A stretch of 64,000 nt of DNA from Ceriagrion tenellum (Eukaryota > Arthropoda > Insecta > Odonata > Coenagrionidae): NCBI GenBank assembly GCA_963169105.1, contig OY720639.1, positions 83,868,593-83,932,592 of the forward strand, read 5' to 3'. Positions 32,893 through 45,949 of the stretch are shown here, piece after piece. Both the position numbers and the translations under genes were made by a program. The notes beneath the pieces were generated by a model. That model had not been told where the DNA came from. It saw only the letters and a list, made by a program, of their open reading frames with translations, and searched no databases. The stretch's first letter is position 1. Each line of letters starts with the position of its first letter.

Positions 32893-32990
32893 TTTATCGG
32901 ACTGCTGGTTTCGTCGATATTCGACTACATCAGAAAACTTAAAAAAAACTTAAGCAAAACATAAAAAGTTTTATTTAATTCCTGAATATT
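32893..32990 (-). ncRNA. Hammerhead-like foldback motif (d)
   Basis: On the minus strand CTGATGTA is followed by perfect stem II GTCGA-ATA-TCGAC, GAAA, a 2-bp stem III with CAGCA loop and C. The flank repeats GAATATT and AAGTTTTATTTAATTCC on the right in inverted form relative to the left. Stem I is not preserved. Confidence 0.45.
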
Positions 32991-33175
32991 ATGGAAAAGT
33001 TTCACAAAGTTACGGCTGTAACTATTGAATTAGAAACAAAATAGGTAAATAATTGTTGACTTAGCTTTTCCTAATGATGTCCTTCATACTATCATATCCT
33101 AGAATGCCTCTTATGCTTTAGTTATTTACAATAAATTCTTCTTACAAACCCTCATATTCTTAAGACTCAAAACCA

Positions 33176-34418
33176 GCGGGTCGATTATGTAACTGTCATA
33201 GCCGTCATAACCATTGTTCGTATGACGGGGGCGTCATAGCTATAACGGCTAGCGAAAAGGAGCGATTATGTAAATGTCATAGCCGTCATAACCCCGTCAT
33301 AGCCGTCATATCGTACGACGCTCGAATACCCCCGTCTTAGGCGTCATAAGGTCGTGGGATATGAGTATTTACATCGACTACGAAGGATATCAAACAATAT
33401 TTCATTGAAAAATAGTAGAATATCATCGTATTTACTCTTAAAGATGTGGAATTCAAAAATTTTACTTAGAATATGATTCTAATCTTGAGTACACACGTTA
33501 AATTTTGCGCGAATACGTGTCAAGTATTCTGACTCACACGATGAATTGCAAAGGTAGGTAGGTACTCTAATATGTTACTTCGGTATGTTTTCGGAATTAT
33601 TCGACGGATTTCTCATTTCGTTTTAAAATATGAAACTTAACTTCATTGCTATTATAACACATGTCGCACAAGAACGATTATCAAAAAATTGTAAATGATG
33701 TTTATGGACTTAACTCCCGTTAACTCTACTCATTTGCACGCATAATCATACAATTACAACTTTCAAACTACACGTATTGCATGCGGCCGGTTATGGAAAC
33801 TCAGGATAGACTTGAAGCCGGTGGGCCAAAATCTAAACTGCACACCTCTTCAAAATAGTACCGTATTTTATTCCAAACATTGACCTATTTACTTCGAGAC
33901 CTCTCTCCGGGATCCTTAAACGCATACGGTTAATGTTGGACAAAAGTATGCCTATTATGCGATTGGTTTCAAATTAAGCGTACCGCATAGTAGCTGTTAA
34001 TCATATTTCACAATATTAGCTTGTAAACTTAATTTATATGAGGAACTTGGCAAACAAAGTATCCATTTATTTTCAAGCATTAAAACGCTCACTTCTTGTT
34101 TACATGAGTAGGTACTTAAATGAACCCTTGGCTGTTTGCTGTGGTTTGTTCATATTTGGGAAACGATAGTTACCACGGTTGCCGTTAGTCAATTTTTTTG
34201 GATGGGTGGAGGGGATGAGTCGGTGATTTCCATTGGTTCTTCTCGTTTATGAAGGGCTACCAACGTACTATTAGCTAAGTTTGGTTCCCTGTCACTACGT
34301 AGCGTCATAAGCCTACTGACGCTCGCTTATACGATCGCTCGAGCGTCATAGCCGTCATAAGTTGCCCGTCATAGCTATCACCCTTATGACGCCTATGACA
34401 TTTACATAATCGACCCGC
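33176..34418. mobile_element. 1.24-kb non-autonomous DNA transposon with long TIRs
   Basis: The left end GCGGGTCGATTATGTAACTG and the right end CATTTACATAATCGACCCGC are inverted copies. The inverted similarity continues inward through repeated CGTCATAGCCGTCATAA words for roughly 100 bases. A second copy of the terminal word (GCGATTATGTAAATGTCATA) lies at 33263. There is no ORF of note inside. The target duplication is not clear, so the superfamily is left open. Confidence 0.85.
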
Positions 34419-36437
34419 AGATTATTCCAGGTCAAATGGAGCAATAAAAAATCAATTGGTAGCATGATTATTTTTGAAAAAAACATTTAATACACGTTTA
34501 CCCTCATTCATTGGCAGTTAAATTCAACGATGAAAAAATTCCCCCCCCCCCTCGTTTTCTCAAAAACCATTATTTCAAGGAAAAAAATGTTGATGTCAAG
34601 TATTATTTTACCTATGAGGAAAAGTGAAGGAAAAAAAGAAAAATTAAAGTAAATGTTTTCTAATATGTTTGAAATTGGACGCCTCCAGCATCACTCCTAC
34701 GTCGCAGTTAGTTCTTGACATAATTAGGATAGAGTAAACATAAACGCTATCGCTATACTATAAATACTATAAGTACTATAAGTATACTAAACTACTATAA
34801 GTTCGCATGCGCCATCTTGAAAAATGGTTTAGGAAAATACACCGACCAAAATCTCGCTAAAATTCATTGATAGGTAACACAGGCCTACAAGAAAAAAAGA
34901 TTTTTCGATGCCTAGGCTTTTAGAACTGATTTTATCTATGTTTGGGGCACTGAATCTAAATATGAAATTAGTTTTTCTCCATCAGCTCTACTTTTTTAGA
35001 TACATCCTCTTACATATCAATGTTTTATTATGCCCAATACATTCAAGCATGGGTGATTTAATCCTATTAAAGGAAAAGTCTGAAATTCGGCGTACCGGTG
35101 GTTCGGAGATAACCCTAAAACCACTTCGATGACTGTGATTTCTGCCTAGTAAGTAATAATGGAATCAATCGAAACAATCTCTCGATTAAAAGAAAACCTA
35201 CAAGGCATGAGAGGGGTTTCGACCCTGAATTGAACGTTACAATCAAAAGAAGTCGTAATTAAAAATTAAACTAGATAGCGTGGTCATTTATTCAATGAAA
35301 TTTCGCCATATTTGAGCTCTAAATGATGGACCAATAAAAGCGTATTCAGGCGAGTAGCATTTTAAGCTGCCAATTAGCACGATGGCGCACTGGCCTAACA
35401 TCCGGTTAAAAATCATATATATTATTACAGAAAGGTCTTTTTCTGTCATTCCGTATATGCTCCGTTAATACTACACCTACAGTGATAACTGAGGTATCAT
35501 TTTAAACGTTGAATCACCGGCTTCTGACGAAAAATACAATCTCAATCTCAAATTTCACTATTTACCCATTAATTTGACTTAAAAGTTTCGATTTTTCCAT
35601 GTCGATTACTCGCTCGAGGTATATCGACTCCACACATTTTTTTATTCTAAACTTCAAAAAAAGGTTTAAAATGAAAATAGTTTGTTACTTCTAATATTGT
35701 CTTTAAAGAAGTTTTGTAAATTGCGTGCCATTATTGAGTAACAGACGTCATGATTGTTCCTACTGGTACCAAACTCTCTTGCCTGTATTGTATTCATATG
35801 TTTTGTATATTTTTTGCAAGAAAACAAGTATAAAGAAAGTACTTTATGATACACCTTATTCTCTATTTAAAACCCAATTACACCGTTTCCTTAACATACT
35901 TATTCCCTGATAGCGTGAAAGTGCGAAATTTTCGCACGGGTTACCTAGTCATGCATATTAGAGTCAGATAAGGGCAAGCGGGAAGAACACGGCGTCTTAA
36001 TATAAAAACCTAAAATATTTGAACTCTTCCTCATAATCCTCGAACCGTCTTTCACCTTGGGCATGGCTAGCAACTGCGGTACAAGGAGGATTTTGTTGGA
36101 AGAGGAAAGCGAGTGCAGAAACAAGTGTGGAGAAGAAGTGGAGATGAGAGGACTATATAGGACTGGGGGAGTGGAAGATATCATGACGGCCCTCGCTTGC
36201 GAGGATGCCCGGGGGCCAACATACCCTTGGGGGAAGGCCGTAACTCAAGGGAAGGACGGGAAATGGACTGGCAGAGGGGAGAGGAAGGGCGAGACGGCAG
36301 GGAGAGAGGAAGCCATAAGATGAACATACAACATGGGCCAGTTTTCATGCGAACAAACGAGATGAATGCAAACTACACCCCAGAAATGGTAAGCACCGGA
36401 AGATGACATTAAACATGGAAACTAAAGAGCTTTTATC
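34419..36437. other. Unassigned region
   Basis: It contains a C run at about 34543-34552 and CTATAAGTA-type short repeats at 34750-34802. A purine-rich segment at 36060-36310 has overlapping open frames without domains. Confidence 0.4.
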
Positions 36438-36862
36438 CTGCACCTCCAACTTATAAAGGGGTAATAATATATTTAATTACATTTAAACTTTGAAAAATTA
36501 TCTATTTCCTATAAATTTTAACAAATTTACAATAAAATATATTCATTAAAATATTAACCCCAGTGCCTTTCCCTCCTACCTGAGAGAAATTTTGCTATCG
36601 GCAACTAATAAATTGTTAGTGTTGTTTTAATTTTCACATATAAAAAACTGCACCTCCAGCTTATAAAGAGGTACTAATATATTTAGATATATTTAAACTA
36701 AAAACAACATTTATCTATTTCCTATCAATTTTAACAAATTTACAATAAAAATATATTCATTAAAATATTAATCCCAGTGTCTTTCCTTCCTACCTGAGAG
36801 AAATTTTACTATCGGCAACTAATAAGTTGTGATTGTTATTTTAATGTTCATATATAAAAAAC
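36438..36862 (+). repeat. Two-unit tandem duplication, about 210 bp each
   Basis: CTGCACCTCCAACTTATAAA begins unit 1 at 36438 and its near-copy begins unit 2 at 36648. Both units end with GGCAACTAATAA and an ACATATAAAAAACTG-like word. Identity is about 90 percent. No coding potential. Confidence 0.9.
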
Positions 36863-37590
36863 TGTCTCACGTGTGGCACATTTTTTACAATATCAATGCG
36901 TAAAACTTTTTACTGAAATGCGTTGAGTTTAACTCATGATCGTTTATTTATTTTTGAATTAATTAAATTATACAGTAACACTTAATTATTTTATTCACAT
37001 CCACATTTTTTTATTTCTTTCACGAAGCTTAGAAAAATGTATCCCTTCCAATTTAAGTTTACCTAGTACCAGCATCGTAATCATCACTCTGCTGCATATA
37101 GTCAATTGCTACTGTCATGTAAAGGAAAGCATGAATATTTTCAGGATGTAAGTATAGTCATTTCTGTTCAATTGCATAAAAAATATATAGTGAGCATTCC
37201 CATAAGCTTTTCATTAAAATTAAGGAAGCTGGACATGAACATACATAGGTATATATACTAAGAGATTCAAACTGTTCAACTTTTTGCTTGTGAACTGCGA
37301 ATATATAATTATATCATAATGCTGAGAATATTAAATGTTAGCAGGTGTATATTCTCATGACTTCAGCCGATGAATATTTATAAATAACTTTTTAACAGCG
37401 AAATTTTCACTTTCCTCGCTCTCTATTTTAGGTAGGTTTCGGAATAAACCTGTATCTTCCATTGGCCAGTTACTCTACCAAATGAGATTGAGGAATTATG
37501 TTTTTATTCTTTTCGTTCAAAATAACGTGGGAAATAAGCAAATGTTCCCAAACGGTTTGTTGAATAAATCGTGATTATTGGGTATTTTTC
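36863..37590. other. Unassigned AT-rich region
   Basis: Nothing recognised. Confidence 0.35.
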
Positions 37591-37632
37591 ATACCTCGAC
37601 CGGTTTCAACGCTCTCGCGTCGTTTTCAAGGT
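37591..37632 (-). ncRNA. Hammerhead-like foldback motif (e)
   Basis: On the minus strand ACCTTGAAAAC leads into stem II GACGC-GAGA-GCGTT, GAAA, the palindrome ACCGGT, C and GAGGT. ACCTT pairs with GAGGT, so all three stems can form, but the CTGATGA core has been replaced by GAAAAC-type sequence. Confidence 0.45.
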
Positions 37633-38454
37633 TTACTTAGGTCTCTGTGACGAGTACTTACTTATCCCGTAACCACGGGCGCCCTTTCCTCTACCATTAA
37701 CACACATTAGGTTTACCAATCGATCTGAACTAAGGCCGATCTGAAAATTCGCAGATCAGATCAGATTACTCATATCGCCAGGTTTACTAACACGGAGTGA
37801 AAATATCGATAATGACCATCCGTATTTATCAATGGCAGCACGATTGACCTCGTGTGTAAACAAGTGCAGATTTGGAAATTTTCAGTCGCATTGCGAGTGA
37901 ACAAAACTACCCAATTGGAGATAGACTGCGATGACCTATAATATCATCAACACTTCACTCGCAATTGCTGCACTCTTGTAACAACTGGTTACGACAGACG
38001 CCTTAATTAATTACGATAGCATTTTTGTTTCCCAATGACAACCCATGGAATAACTAGGAGCGCTACAGACCCGCTTGTTCAGATTGATCTGAAATCTGAG
38101 AAAGCGGGCCGAGTCAGCCCGCTTTTCAGATCGATCCTACTGGCATTTCTTTCCTTTGCGCGTGTGATTACCATACTGAACTGTAGTGACAGACATTTCC
38201 ATGAAATATACTTTGCCGATTAACTCGAAGTAAATATTGGCTTTTTACTAAGTTCACAATTTCCATATAGTAAAATTATTATGAAATATGACATGAAACG
38301 GCATTGCAATGGTTTTTATTTCAAAGTATACAGTGCAGCTTACCGGACGTGGACGAATACGAATTTGAAATTAATGTAATGATTACAGAAAATATTCATT
38401 TTATATCTAAATGTTTAAACAAATGTGAACTTAATGCTATGAAAACACTAAATG
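37633..38454. other. Unassigned region with short palindromes
   Basis: AGATCAGATCAGATTA near 37755 and a GC-rich hairpin at 38101-38125 (AAAGCGGGC, 7-base loop, GCCCGCTTT) stand out. They might be parts of a MITE, but matching ends were not found. Confidence 0.4.
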
Positions 38455-38530
38455 TTTTGATTAAGCGTAGCTATTACGTAACTTTGTGGAACTTCAATTT
38501 TATATAACATTAGATAGAATTTGCATTGAA
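38455..38530 (+). repeat. Short direct repeat, left copy
   Basis: GGAACTTCAATTTTATATAA followed by TTAGATAGAATTTGCAT recurs at about 39010-39085 as GGAACTTCAATTTTACATAA and TTAGATAGAGTTTGCAT. Confidence 0.75.
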
Positions 38531-39009
38531 CAGAGTACTATTGAATCGAGCCGCTAAGCGAAGACCAGAAAGCAGTCAGCAGAAGAGTGCAAGACCAAAC
38601 CAAATACCAAGGGATAACTACGCTGACAAAAAAGTATGTCAACATAGGCTAACATACTAATGTTGATTATTAGAATCATATATTAACCCACATATTTAGA
38701 AGTAGCCAACAAATCCAGAGGTAAATACGTGCGAATTAATGCAGAATTCATCGGATATCGGGAACGAGAAGTAAAAAAAAAACACCTCCTGACAAATTTA
38801 AAGAAAGGATTCTAATCCTCTGGTTATATCCATTCTCCATAGACAATATTGACTCGAAACAACCGATCCATTTATGTTAAAATATTCTTAATTTTAATCA
38901 TGCCTCCAATAATAAAGGTTCAAGCACGTATAGAGAGTGACAGGCTAAATTACTAATTTTTATCTTTGACCCCATCTTTATTTCAATTCCAAAAGACTTA
39001 ATGTTTTCA

Positions 39010-39085
39010 CTAATCATAACTTTTTGTAACTTTAAGGAACTTCAATTTTACATAAAATTAGATAGAGTTTGCATAGAACAGAGAA
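39010..39085 (+). repeat. Short direct repeat, right copy
   Basis: Partner of 38455-38530, about 555 bases downstream. Confidence 0.75.
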
Positions 39086-39289
39086 AAACTTTACCTAATC
39101 CGTCGAAAATAGTTTCGCCACTCAAATTTGTTTTCGTTTCAGAGCAATTTCTTCAGATCCTTAACTTTTACATGCACAGCTGCTTTGTAAATGCCTTCTT
39201 CAATGGAAAAATTGTTCGAAAAGTTCTATAAAATATCTCAGAGGACCATGGAAAGTTAACCTCATTTATTATAAAATTCTTCATCAAAA

Positions 39290-40009
39290 TTAGAACTCGG
39301 AAGACCTAATAGATTTGCACATTCTCTCAGAGACCAGAAAACAAATTCTTTGCGGGGTGAGGAAAAAGGTGAGAGCGTTGCCATCGCATGAGAATAAAAG
39401 AGAGAGAAAGCCGGAGGAGAGTAGGCTAAATAATGCAAAGGTGAGCATCAAAAGGAAATAAGACCTCCACGGGATAAAACCAAACTCACCGGACAGAGAT
39501 GAAAGTTCATCGTTATCCTCCTTCCATCTTCCGTCAAAAAAAATAAAACCCGGCGCGCGCATCTCGGAACCAAAAAAAAAGAAACAGAGAGAGAGTACGA
39601 GAGAAGGAAGAGAGAGAGAGGGAGAGTAAGTATATGCGAGGATGAAGGAAACAAGAAGAGGACATGATAAGACAAGGGAGAATGAAAAACGCGGTGAAGC
39701 AGAAATGGACTAGAATGGAAAACGGAAAGAAGACGAGGAGAGTCAGGAAGAGATGAGAAAACCCAAACAAGAAATAGAAATTGCGATCCCCAGAGGGCGA
39801 AAAGGGGGAAAGTTTTCGCATTAAGGAAAAACCCCCTCTCCTCATATCCTCACGAGACGAAATATGGATCAAGGATATACGGAGGAAGTTTTTGACTGCC
39901 CTACCCCTCTCTCCCAAGCCATTGGGTTTTTTTCCTTTCCAGCTTGGGACGACTAGGGTCGCGTTTGTACCCCGGCATAATTTAATATTATCTCTTGGTC
40001 CTAGTTCAC
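39290..40009. other. Purine-rich region
   Basis: GA-rich runs lie around 39585-39640 and 39715-39760 on the plus strand. The long minus-strand open frames here (for example 39534-40049) are low-complexity leucine, serine and phenylalanine strings from the polypyrimidine complement, not genes. Confidence 0.6.
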
Positions 40010-40225
40010 GAGATGTACCAAGGTGGGAGGACGTCAACCCCTTAGGCAAAAGGGTAAAGTCCTTGCATGCAAATTCGAGGGTCGCGGGTTCGAGTCACGC
40101 CAGGGTGAAAAAATTCCCTGCTCAGGACATGTCTCTTTGTTTACGTCTCTTGTCGCCGTCAAGAAAACCCAATGTAAAAGGCCTATTGCGCGGTTTTCGG
40201 GGTAAAATTATATTAATTAAATGAA
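40010..40225 (+). mobile_element. tRNA-derived SINE
   Basis: The plus strand has CCTTAGGCAAAAGGGTAAAG (weak A-box position) followed by the B-box GGGTTCGAGTCACGCC at about 40087, then a body with GTTTACGTCTCTTGTCGCC and AAAAGGCCTATTGCGCGG and an ATTA-type tail near 40210-40222. B-box spacing and a simple tail fit a SINE. It is a different family from 16683-17000. Confidence 0.6.
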
Positions 40226-41506
40226 AATTTAATCTCTTCAAAGTCGCTGGCATTTGAAATTATTGAAGCTGTGTTTTAAATATATTTTTTACGCCATTTC
40301 CCGGTAACACGCACACCCCGACTTCACCAAAGCGGTAGCATTGGACCAAAGTGGAGAACGGTAGAAACCGTGACGCGTTTAATCCTTCTAGTCATGCCTG
40401 TTCATGGTGGAAAAAGTAAATTTGATCTGAAGTTTTAGGAGAAAAATATATTTTCACGAGAAGTATTGGCGACGGACTGTTACGCTTAAATTTAACTTTA
40501 GCCGACATTCTGAAGATAGCCCACAATTCCACCGGAAAGTATCACATGACCAACAAAAGGCAGCCACAAAGCGTCATCAGTCCTCACTCTCAACCGATAC
40601 TCCAACGACGCAGGCGGCATCAAAAAGTTGATCGATATGCCACTCTGACGTGCAACGCAGCCTTCGTAGAAGATCTCGCTTCTGATTTACTGCGCAGTGT
40701 CCGGCAGTGCAAGAACAGCTGCAGGAAGACGTGATTGAAGCCAGAGCCACACGGTTATTTGGCAGGGATCATTTGAGGCACAAATTTTTGATAATATATC
40801 AAGAGAGATGGACACTTTACATTTGCTATCATTCACTGCTCACTCAGTAACGCTTCAGTACTTCTGATATACAACCGTTTCAGAGCCAGTGCGCTAAATA
40901 GCGAAATTTCTAACAGTTATGAAGTACAGTTGACATGCGCAAGACGAATAAAAACTCACAGATTTGCATGCAAAACTGTTGTTCTGGCATTTATTTTTAG
41001 CGAAGATCCCGAAAATGGCATGAACATTTTTAACGACTCTGTGGATGATATATGGAGTACTAACATGACAATTTGGAACAAACTCGATTACCACACAATA
41101 AACATTCGATAATTACAATTTTGTAGCAAAGAATGAACCACTGGTACGGCAAACCTAAGGTCCCTGTCTCGATTCCCTCTCCAGTACGAGTATTTTCCGG
41201 TGGCAATTTCAAAGAATAAAGCACATCATGAAAATAACAACCACCCTTGGTAATACTTATACATCATGTTGCTTCGTTGACTTGGAATGGCCCCTGAAAA
41301 CTGGTTCACATCACTTGAAAAGTGAATAAAGAAAATGGAGCATTTACTCTTTCAAACTGATGCCTCTGTAGTACGTTTTTTGAGGACTGAACGTCGTGCG
41401 GGAAGGTAGGGAATGAAGCTCCTTAACTACGTTTAAAAAACACATATGAAGAATAAGAACTCCTAATTAAAATATAATACAAGGAGCGTTAGCGTAAAAC
41501 AACCAA
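40226..41506. other. Unassigned region
   Basis: Nothing recognised. Confidence 0.35.
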
Positions 41507-41510
41507 TTAA

Positions 41511-42500
41511 CAGTAGAACGCCCAGGCGGGTCATTGTGACCCAAACGTGATTTTAAATTCATTTTTTTATTTCATTTTCAATGAGAGCAGGATTTACTCT
41601 CGTGACTTTTATTCATTTTAACATGCCTTTATGTCCAAAAATTTTCACCTTCCTGGAGTACATTAGTTTTTTTAGAATTTACCTAGCACGCCCATACGGG
41701 TCATTTTGACCCAGATATGTATTTGCACTTTGTATCACCACCAAAACTTCTTTTTTATTAGTGTTTATTAGTTATTCTGCTGCATATGTTGTCCATCCCT
41801 TTTTTGTCCTATATTCCTCATTCGGTTACCTTCCATGCCTGGATCACCTTTCAAAAATATTCTCATATTCCTTCCTTCCACTTCGTATCTCCACCCTTCT
41901 CATTTTTCGTCCGGTCGATTCATGGCATATTTAGTAATTAATTCGTTGGCAGTGCACAGCGTACCTTATTACTATTTTAGAGTGCAGAGAATACAATATT
42001 GCTCCTTACTGACATATGGAATATTATCAGATTATCAGATTTATACATGTGCATCACTGAAATAATAAGAATCCCAAAGTTAGTTACTAGGTAGATTTAC
42101 GGGAAAATTCCTGCTTCGACCGAAAAATAATATTTTGAACTTAGTTATTGCAACAAAACTTTGAAAAATAATAGATATGTATTAAATAATGTGAACATTC
42201 TTCGTAGTATATTGAGCTATGACACAATAAGCAAGAAAAATGAAATAAAATGGAAAAAACGATAAATTGACAAAATGTCGTAAGTTTATATATCAATAAA
42301 TCATCGATATTGTCAAAGTTACGAAAGTTATAAAGTGAAATAATCGAAGAATGTGAAGAGAAAGAGTGACAGTTTGTAGTAGAAACTGTAAAAATGTAAA
42401 CTTAATAGCGCAAAGTGAGGATTAATTTCATTAATTACAGTGGGTCAAAATGACCCGCTTTGGGCGTTGAATGATGTTGAAAAGTCCGGGCGTCCTAGTG
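41511..42500. mobile_element. piggyBac-like non-autonomous element
   Basis: A 990-base element sits between TTAA at 41507-41510 and TTAA at 42501-42504. The inverted ends are CAGTAGAACGCCC and, on the other strand of the right end, CACTAGGACGCCC. Inside, GCGGGTCATTGTGACCC (left) and GGGTCAAAATGACCCGC (right) are sub-terminal palindromes in mirrored positions, with a further CGGGTCATTTTGACCC at about 41696. TTAA flanks and GACCC-type palindromes are typical of piggyBac-like elements. No transposase remains. Confidence 0.85.
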
Positions 42501-42504
42501 TTAA

Positions 42505-44059
42505 CCGATTCAAAGAAAACATATTAGTAAATGTAAGTTTAAAAACGTTTTCTCGGGCCTACTCGAGATAAAAAAATATCGTTACATTTTCCAAGCGCAC
42601 GAAAATGATGCTGAATGGCTACTATCTAATTTTTTTAAATAAGTAAATTACGAAAAAAGAAAATACATGAATCTTAGTGGACATATTTGGATGCGATTCC
42701 GATCTATATTTTTGTAATAGTGCCCATTTTTATGTACACAAAAGGGTTAGCAGTATGCCCTCCAATACTTAAAATTTAGTTCATACATCGGGTATTTCAC
42801 TAGAAAACTAATTCCTAGTAATTACGTCTCATTTTCTGAAATTTTCTACACGGCTTTCAGACAAGTCAATATAAGCTCTATTCAATACACCACAACAATA
42901 TTATTTTTAGTTTAAAACCAGTGACTATATAGTCCACTCAAAATAAATCATTAAACAAAGGAGAATCGTCTCAACAATATGAATTTTTCTGCAGCAACAA
43001 ATTTGAATAACCAGAGATTCATTTTGGTATTAACATTTTTTTTAAAACGAGCCGTGAAGTTGACAGGCAAAAGTTTGTAGTGTTAACACGAATTTTTATG
43101 GAGGAATACTTGGGCAGCCTTAATAAATGTAACTATGATCGGAATTCACTAATGTTGGACCCAATCCAAGATCCTGCATGTTGACTTCTTCCCCTGAACA
43201 CTCGACACTCTCGTTCACATTATATAAATAAAAATAACGCCCCTTCTCTGCTTCTAATTTTCCCTTCTTTAATGTTTTCAACGGCAACTTCCCATTCTCT
43301 CTACCCGGAAGCACCCCATCCGTAACGCCCCATACCGGACGATGCACCATTACGCAACACTTAATTAGCTTGTTGGTTTTGTTGTGTACAGGCCGAGATG
43401 CACGGCGTACTTTGAAGTTGGTAATGAACACAGGCCTTGGGCTTTATAAGAAAGGTAACATGCTACAATGACCCACTTTCACAAAAAAACCTGAGTTGAC
43501 GCGCAATCAAGGTACGGAAAAATTTTACTGAAACTGAGAAGAAGGGTAATAACTTTCATAAGGAAGAAGTGTTACTCCACATCATCTGCAGTTTATCAAT
43601 GCATCAAATAATCCATAAAATGAGTATTAACACTCAATTCAGGTTCCAAAAACTCAGGTTTATGTGTTATGCGGGTTTACGTAATACCTACATACATTGA
43701 CGCTGCCAATATGAATTATATAGTGATAAAAAGACAAAAGAGAACCATTGCAGATGAAGTATGTTTGTCCAGTACATCCCGATATGATGTTATACTCTCA
43801 ATTAAGATATGCAGAAACAGCAAACAGTATACTCTACTGCATGAAGTGAAGAATACATACGTTTTCAGTCAATTTTCAGGTTGTAGCTCATAAACCAGTA
43901 AAGTATCAATGATAATTTTGCATTACAAGTTTAAATTTATTAGAGAATCAGTCAGTAAAGATTACAGAATTTTTACTGAATGAGAAGTTTACAGAAAATA
44001 GTCCCTCGTTAGATATTTAACCCTAATATTGCTATTTTAATCCGAGGTGCCGCTTTTGA
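42505..44059. other. Unassigned region
   Basis: No recognised feature. A 103-codon minus-strand frame at 43120-43431 shows no domain. Confidence 0.35.
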
Positions 44060-44345
44060 AATTTGTAGGAAAGGTACTTATGGACCACAATACAGAAAAG
44101 AACAATCAGATGCATTGGACACACTCAGAGGCACAATGGGTTTGTGAAGAACGTACTTGAAGGTAAAATAGAGGAAGCAGTCCCCTGAGGAAGACCCAGG
44201 AATAAACTTATGGACTAAATAAAGAAGAAAGTACATAGTGGATTGTAACAAAGACTTGACAGGAAGTAAGAGACCTAGCATTATATAAAGGAGGGTGGAG
44301 GGCTACAGTCAATCAATATTAGGAATGTACGACCAATGAATGAAG
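44060..44345 (+). mobile_element. RTE-like LINE, 3' end fragment (copy 4)
   Basis: The plus strand reads CIGHTQRHNGFVKNVLEGK near 44112-44168, and further on the GGGTGGAGGGCTACAGTCAA closing segment. Several stops and a short insertion around 44240-44260 mark it as the most decayed of the four copies. The tail reads GACCAATGAATGAAG. Confidence 0.8.
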
Positions 44346-45949
44346 ATAAGTGCCCTGATAACTGCCCTTGAAATAATGTTCAAGTATCATAAACTGTAAA
44401 TATATTTCCAAGTTAAGTTTTGCTCGTGTCTTACGCGCGAAAGTTATGCCATTAAGTCACTTCCTTACGATCAATGTTTACGTGTCAGAAAGGGTAGTAT
44501 AAAAAAAAGAAACGGGTGGCTAGGAAAAAAGATGCGGAGGGAACAGAGATGAGATAAGGGAGGGAGGGTGATTGCCTGGGGAAACTTCGAGAGGCGCAGC
44601 GACCGTCGGGAAGGTCGCATGAGACTCATCAGCCGGGTCATTTTACAGATGCTGGAAGTGGGAATGCGATGCACGACGAGGAGACCTCGGAGGTATTTTT
44701 CACCCGTTCCACGGTTTCAACATGCGCGGGAATGCATGTAAACGGGGCAGGAGTAATATCTTTCAACCTTTGACCTCCGCGAAAGTGGAAAAACTAGCCT
44801 CGTGTCGAGTCAGATCAATGAACTTTGGCTACGTCTAAATTAATTGTAGGATTTGAGTCCCAAAAGTCATCCAAAATATATAGTTTTATAAAAACCTTTG
44901 AATAAAATCATTTATAGCTTCAATTTGAATTTATTGCGGTGAAAATTGAGTAAAATGTAAGAGATACAGTATTCACTACGTTTTTCGTCGGAAATGACTG
45001 CAATGTCTTCCATTACCTACAAGTAACTTGATTTATATCTTGCTCTTTTTGTTCTCAGCCCAATTTGTTACCACAAATAATAATATTTATGCATCCTATG
45101 AGATGTATTTACCTTTTTTTTAATATTTGATGCACGATCGATATAATGAAAATTGATATCAATGTGACGCATTTCGCATTCTTTTTATGTTTATTGATAT
45201 AGTTGAATGTTTACATATCACGAAAAAGTGAAAAATGGTGATAAAGCTACACTAAGGGCAGACCGGATTGATAAAATTCATAATGAATTTGTCTGTCACT
45301 GTATTATATGAGTTGTATTCTACTGTGAAATATATATATGTTTTAAAAATGGGAAAATCCCGTTCATAAATGAAGATGATGAAGTGAGGTTTGCAAATAG
45401 GAACGCATCATCTCTGGTAGCAATATTCCAAGGATTTAAAACAATTTAAAATAAGAATTATCACTAACTATCACATAATAACGAAATTCGAGTAACTTAT
45501 TACAATATAGGTACGTATATTGAGAAATTAAGTGTAGACGATTAGCATTATGCCATAGCCACTCAAGATGGACGATCAATTTTTAACAATGTAAGGAATT
45601 ATTTCGAAGAAAAATGTTAAATTATGACTGAATAACTCGAATCTTCAGCAAAATTCTTCATAATCCGTCAGTGGAACACGTTTTCATATATCATGAGCGA
45701 ACGGCCAATTTCCCCGTCTCTGCCGTATTATCACCACTTCACTTAATGTATTTTCAATTTAAGAGCGATCCGACGACTGGGGTCAATTGAATTGATACAG
45801 CCCCCGATATAGGTACCGCAAATTCACTATACGGCAACGCCAAAGCCAACTGAATTTTATCAGATTGGTTGTGTCGGGCGAAACTTTGTGGAACTTGCTT
45901 AACTTCGTGAAATGAAAGCTGTAACTTATTAATTACTCATAAACTTTGT
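44346..45949. other. Unassigned region
   Basis: Nothing recognised. Confidence 0.35.

Noticed and set aside
38101..38125. GC-rich hairpin resembling a bacterial terminator
   Set aside because: The window is eukaryotic; no T-tract role or adjacent gene, so it is only noted as a palindrome.
39534..40049. 171-codon minus-strand frame
   Set aside because: Mostly S, L and F strings complementary to GA-rich microsatellites.
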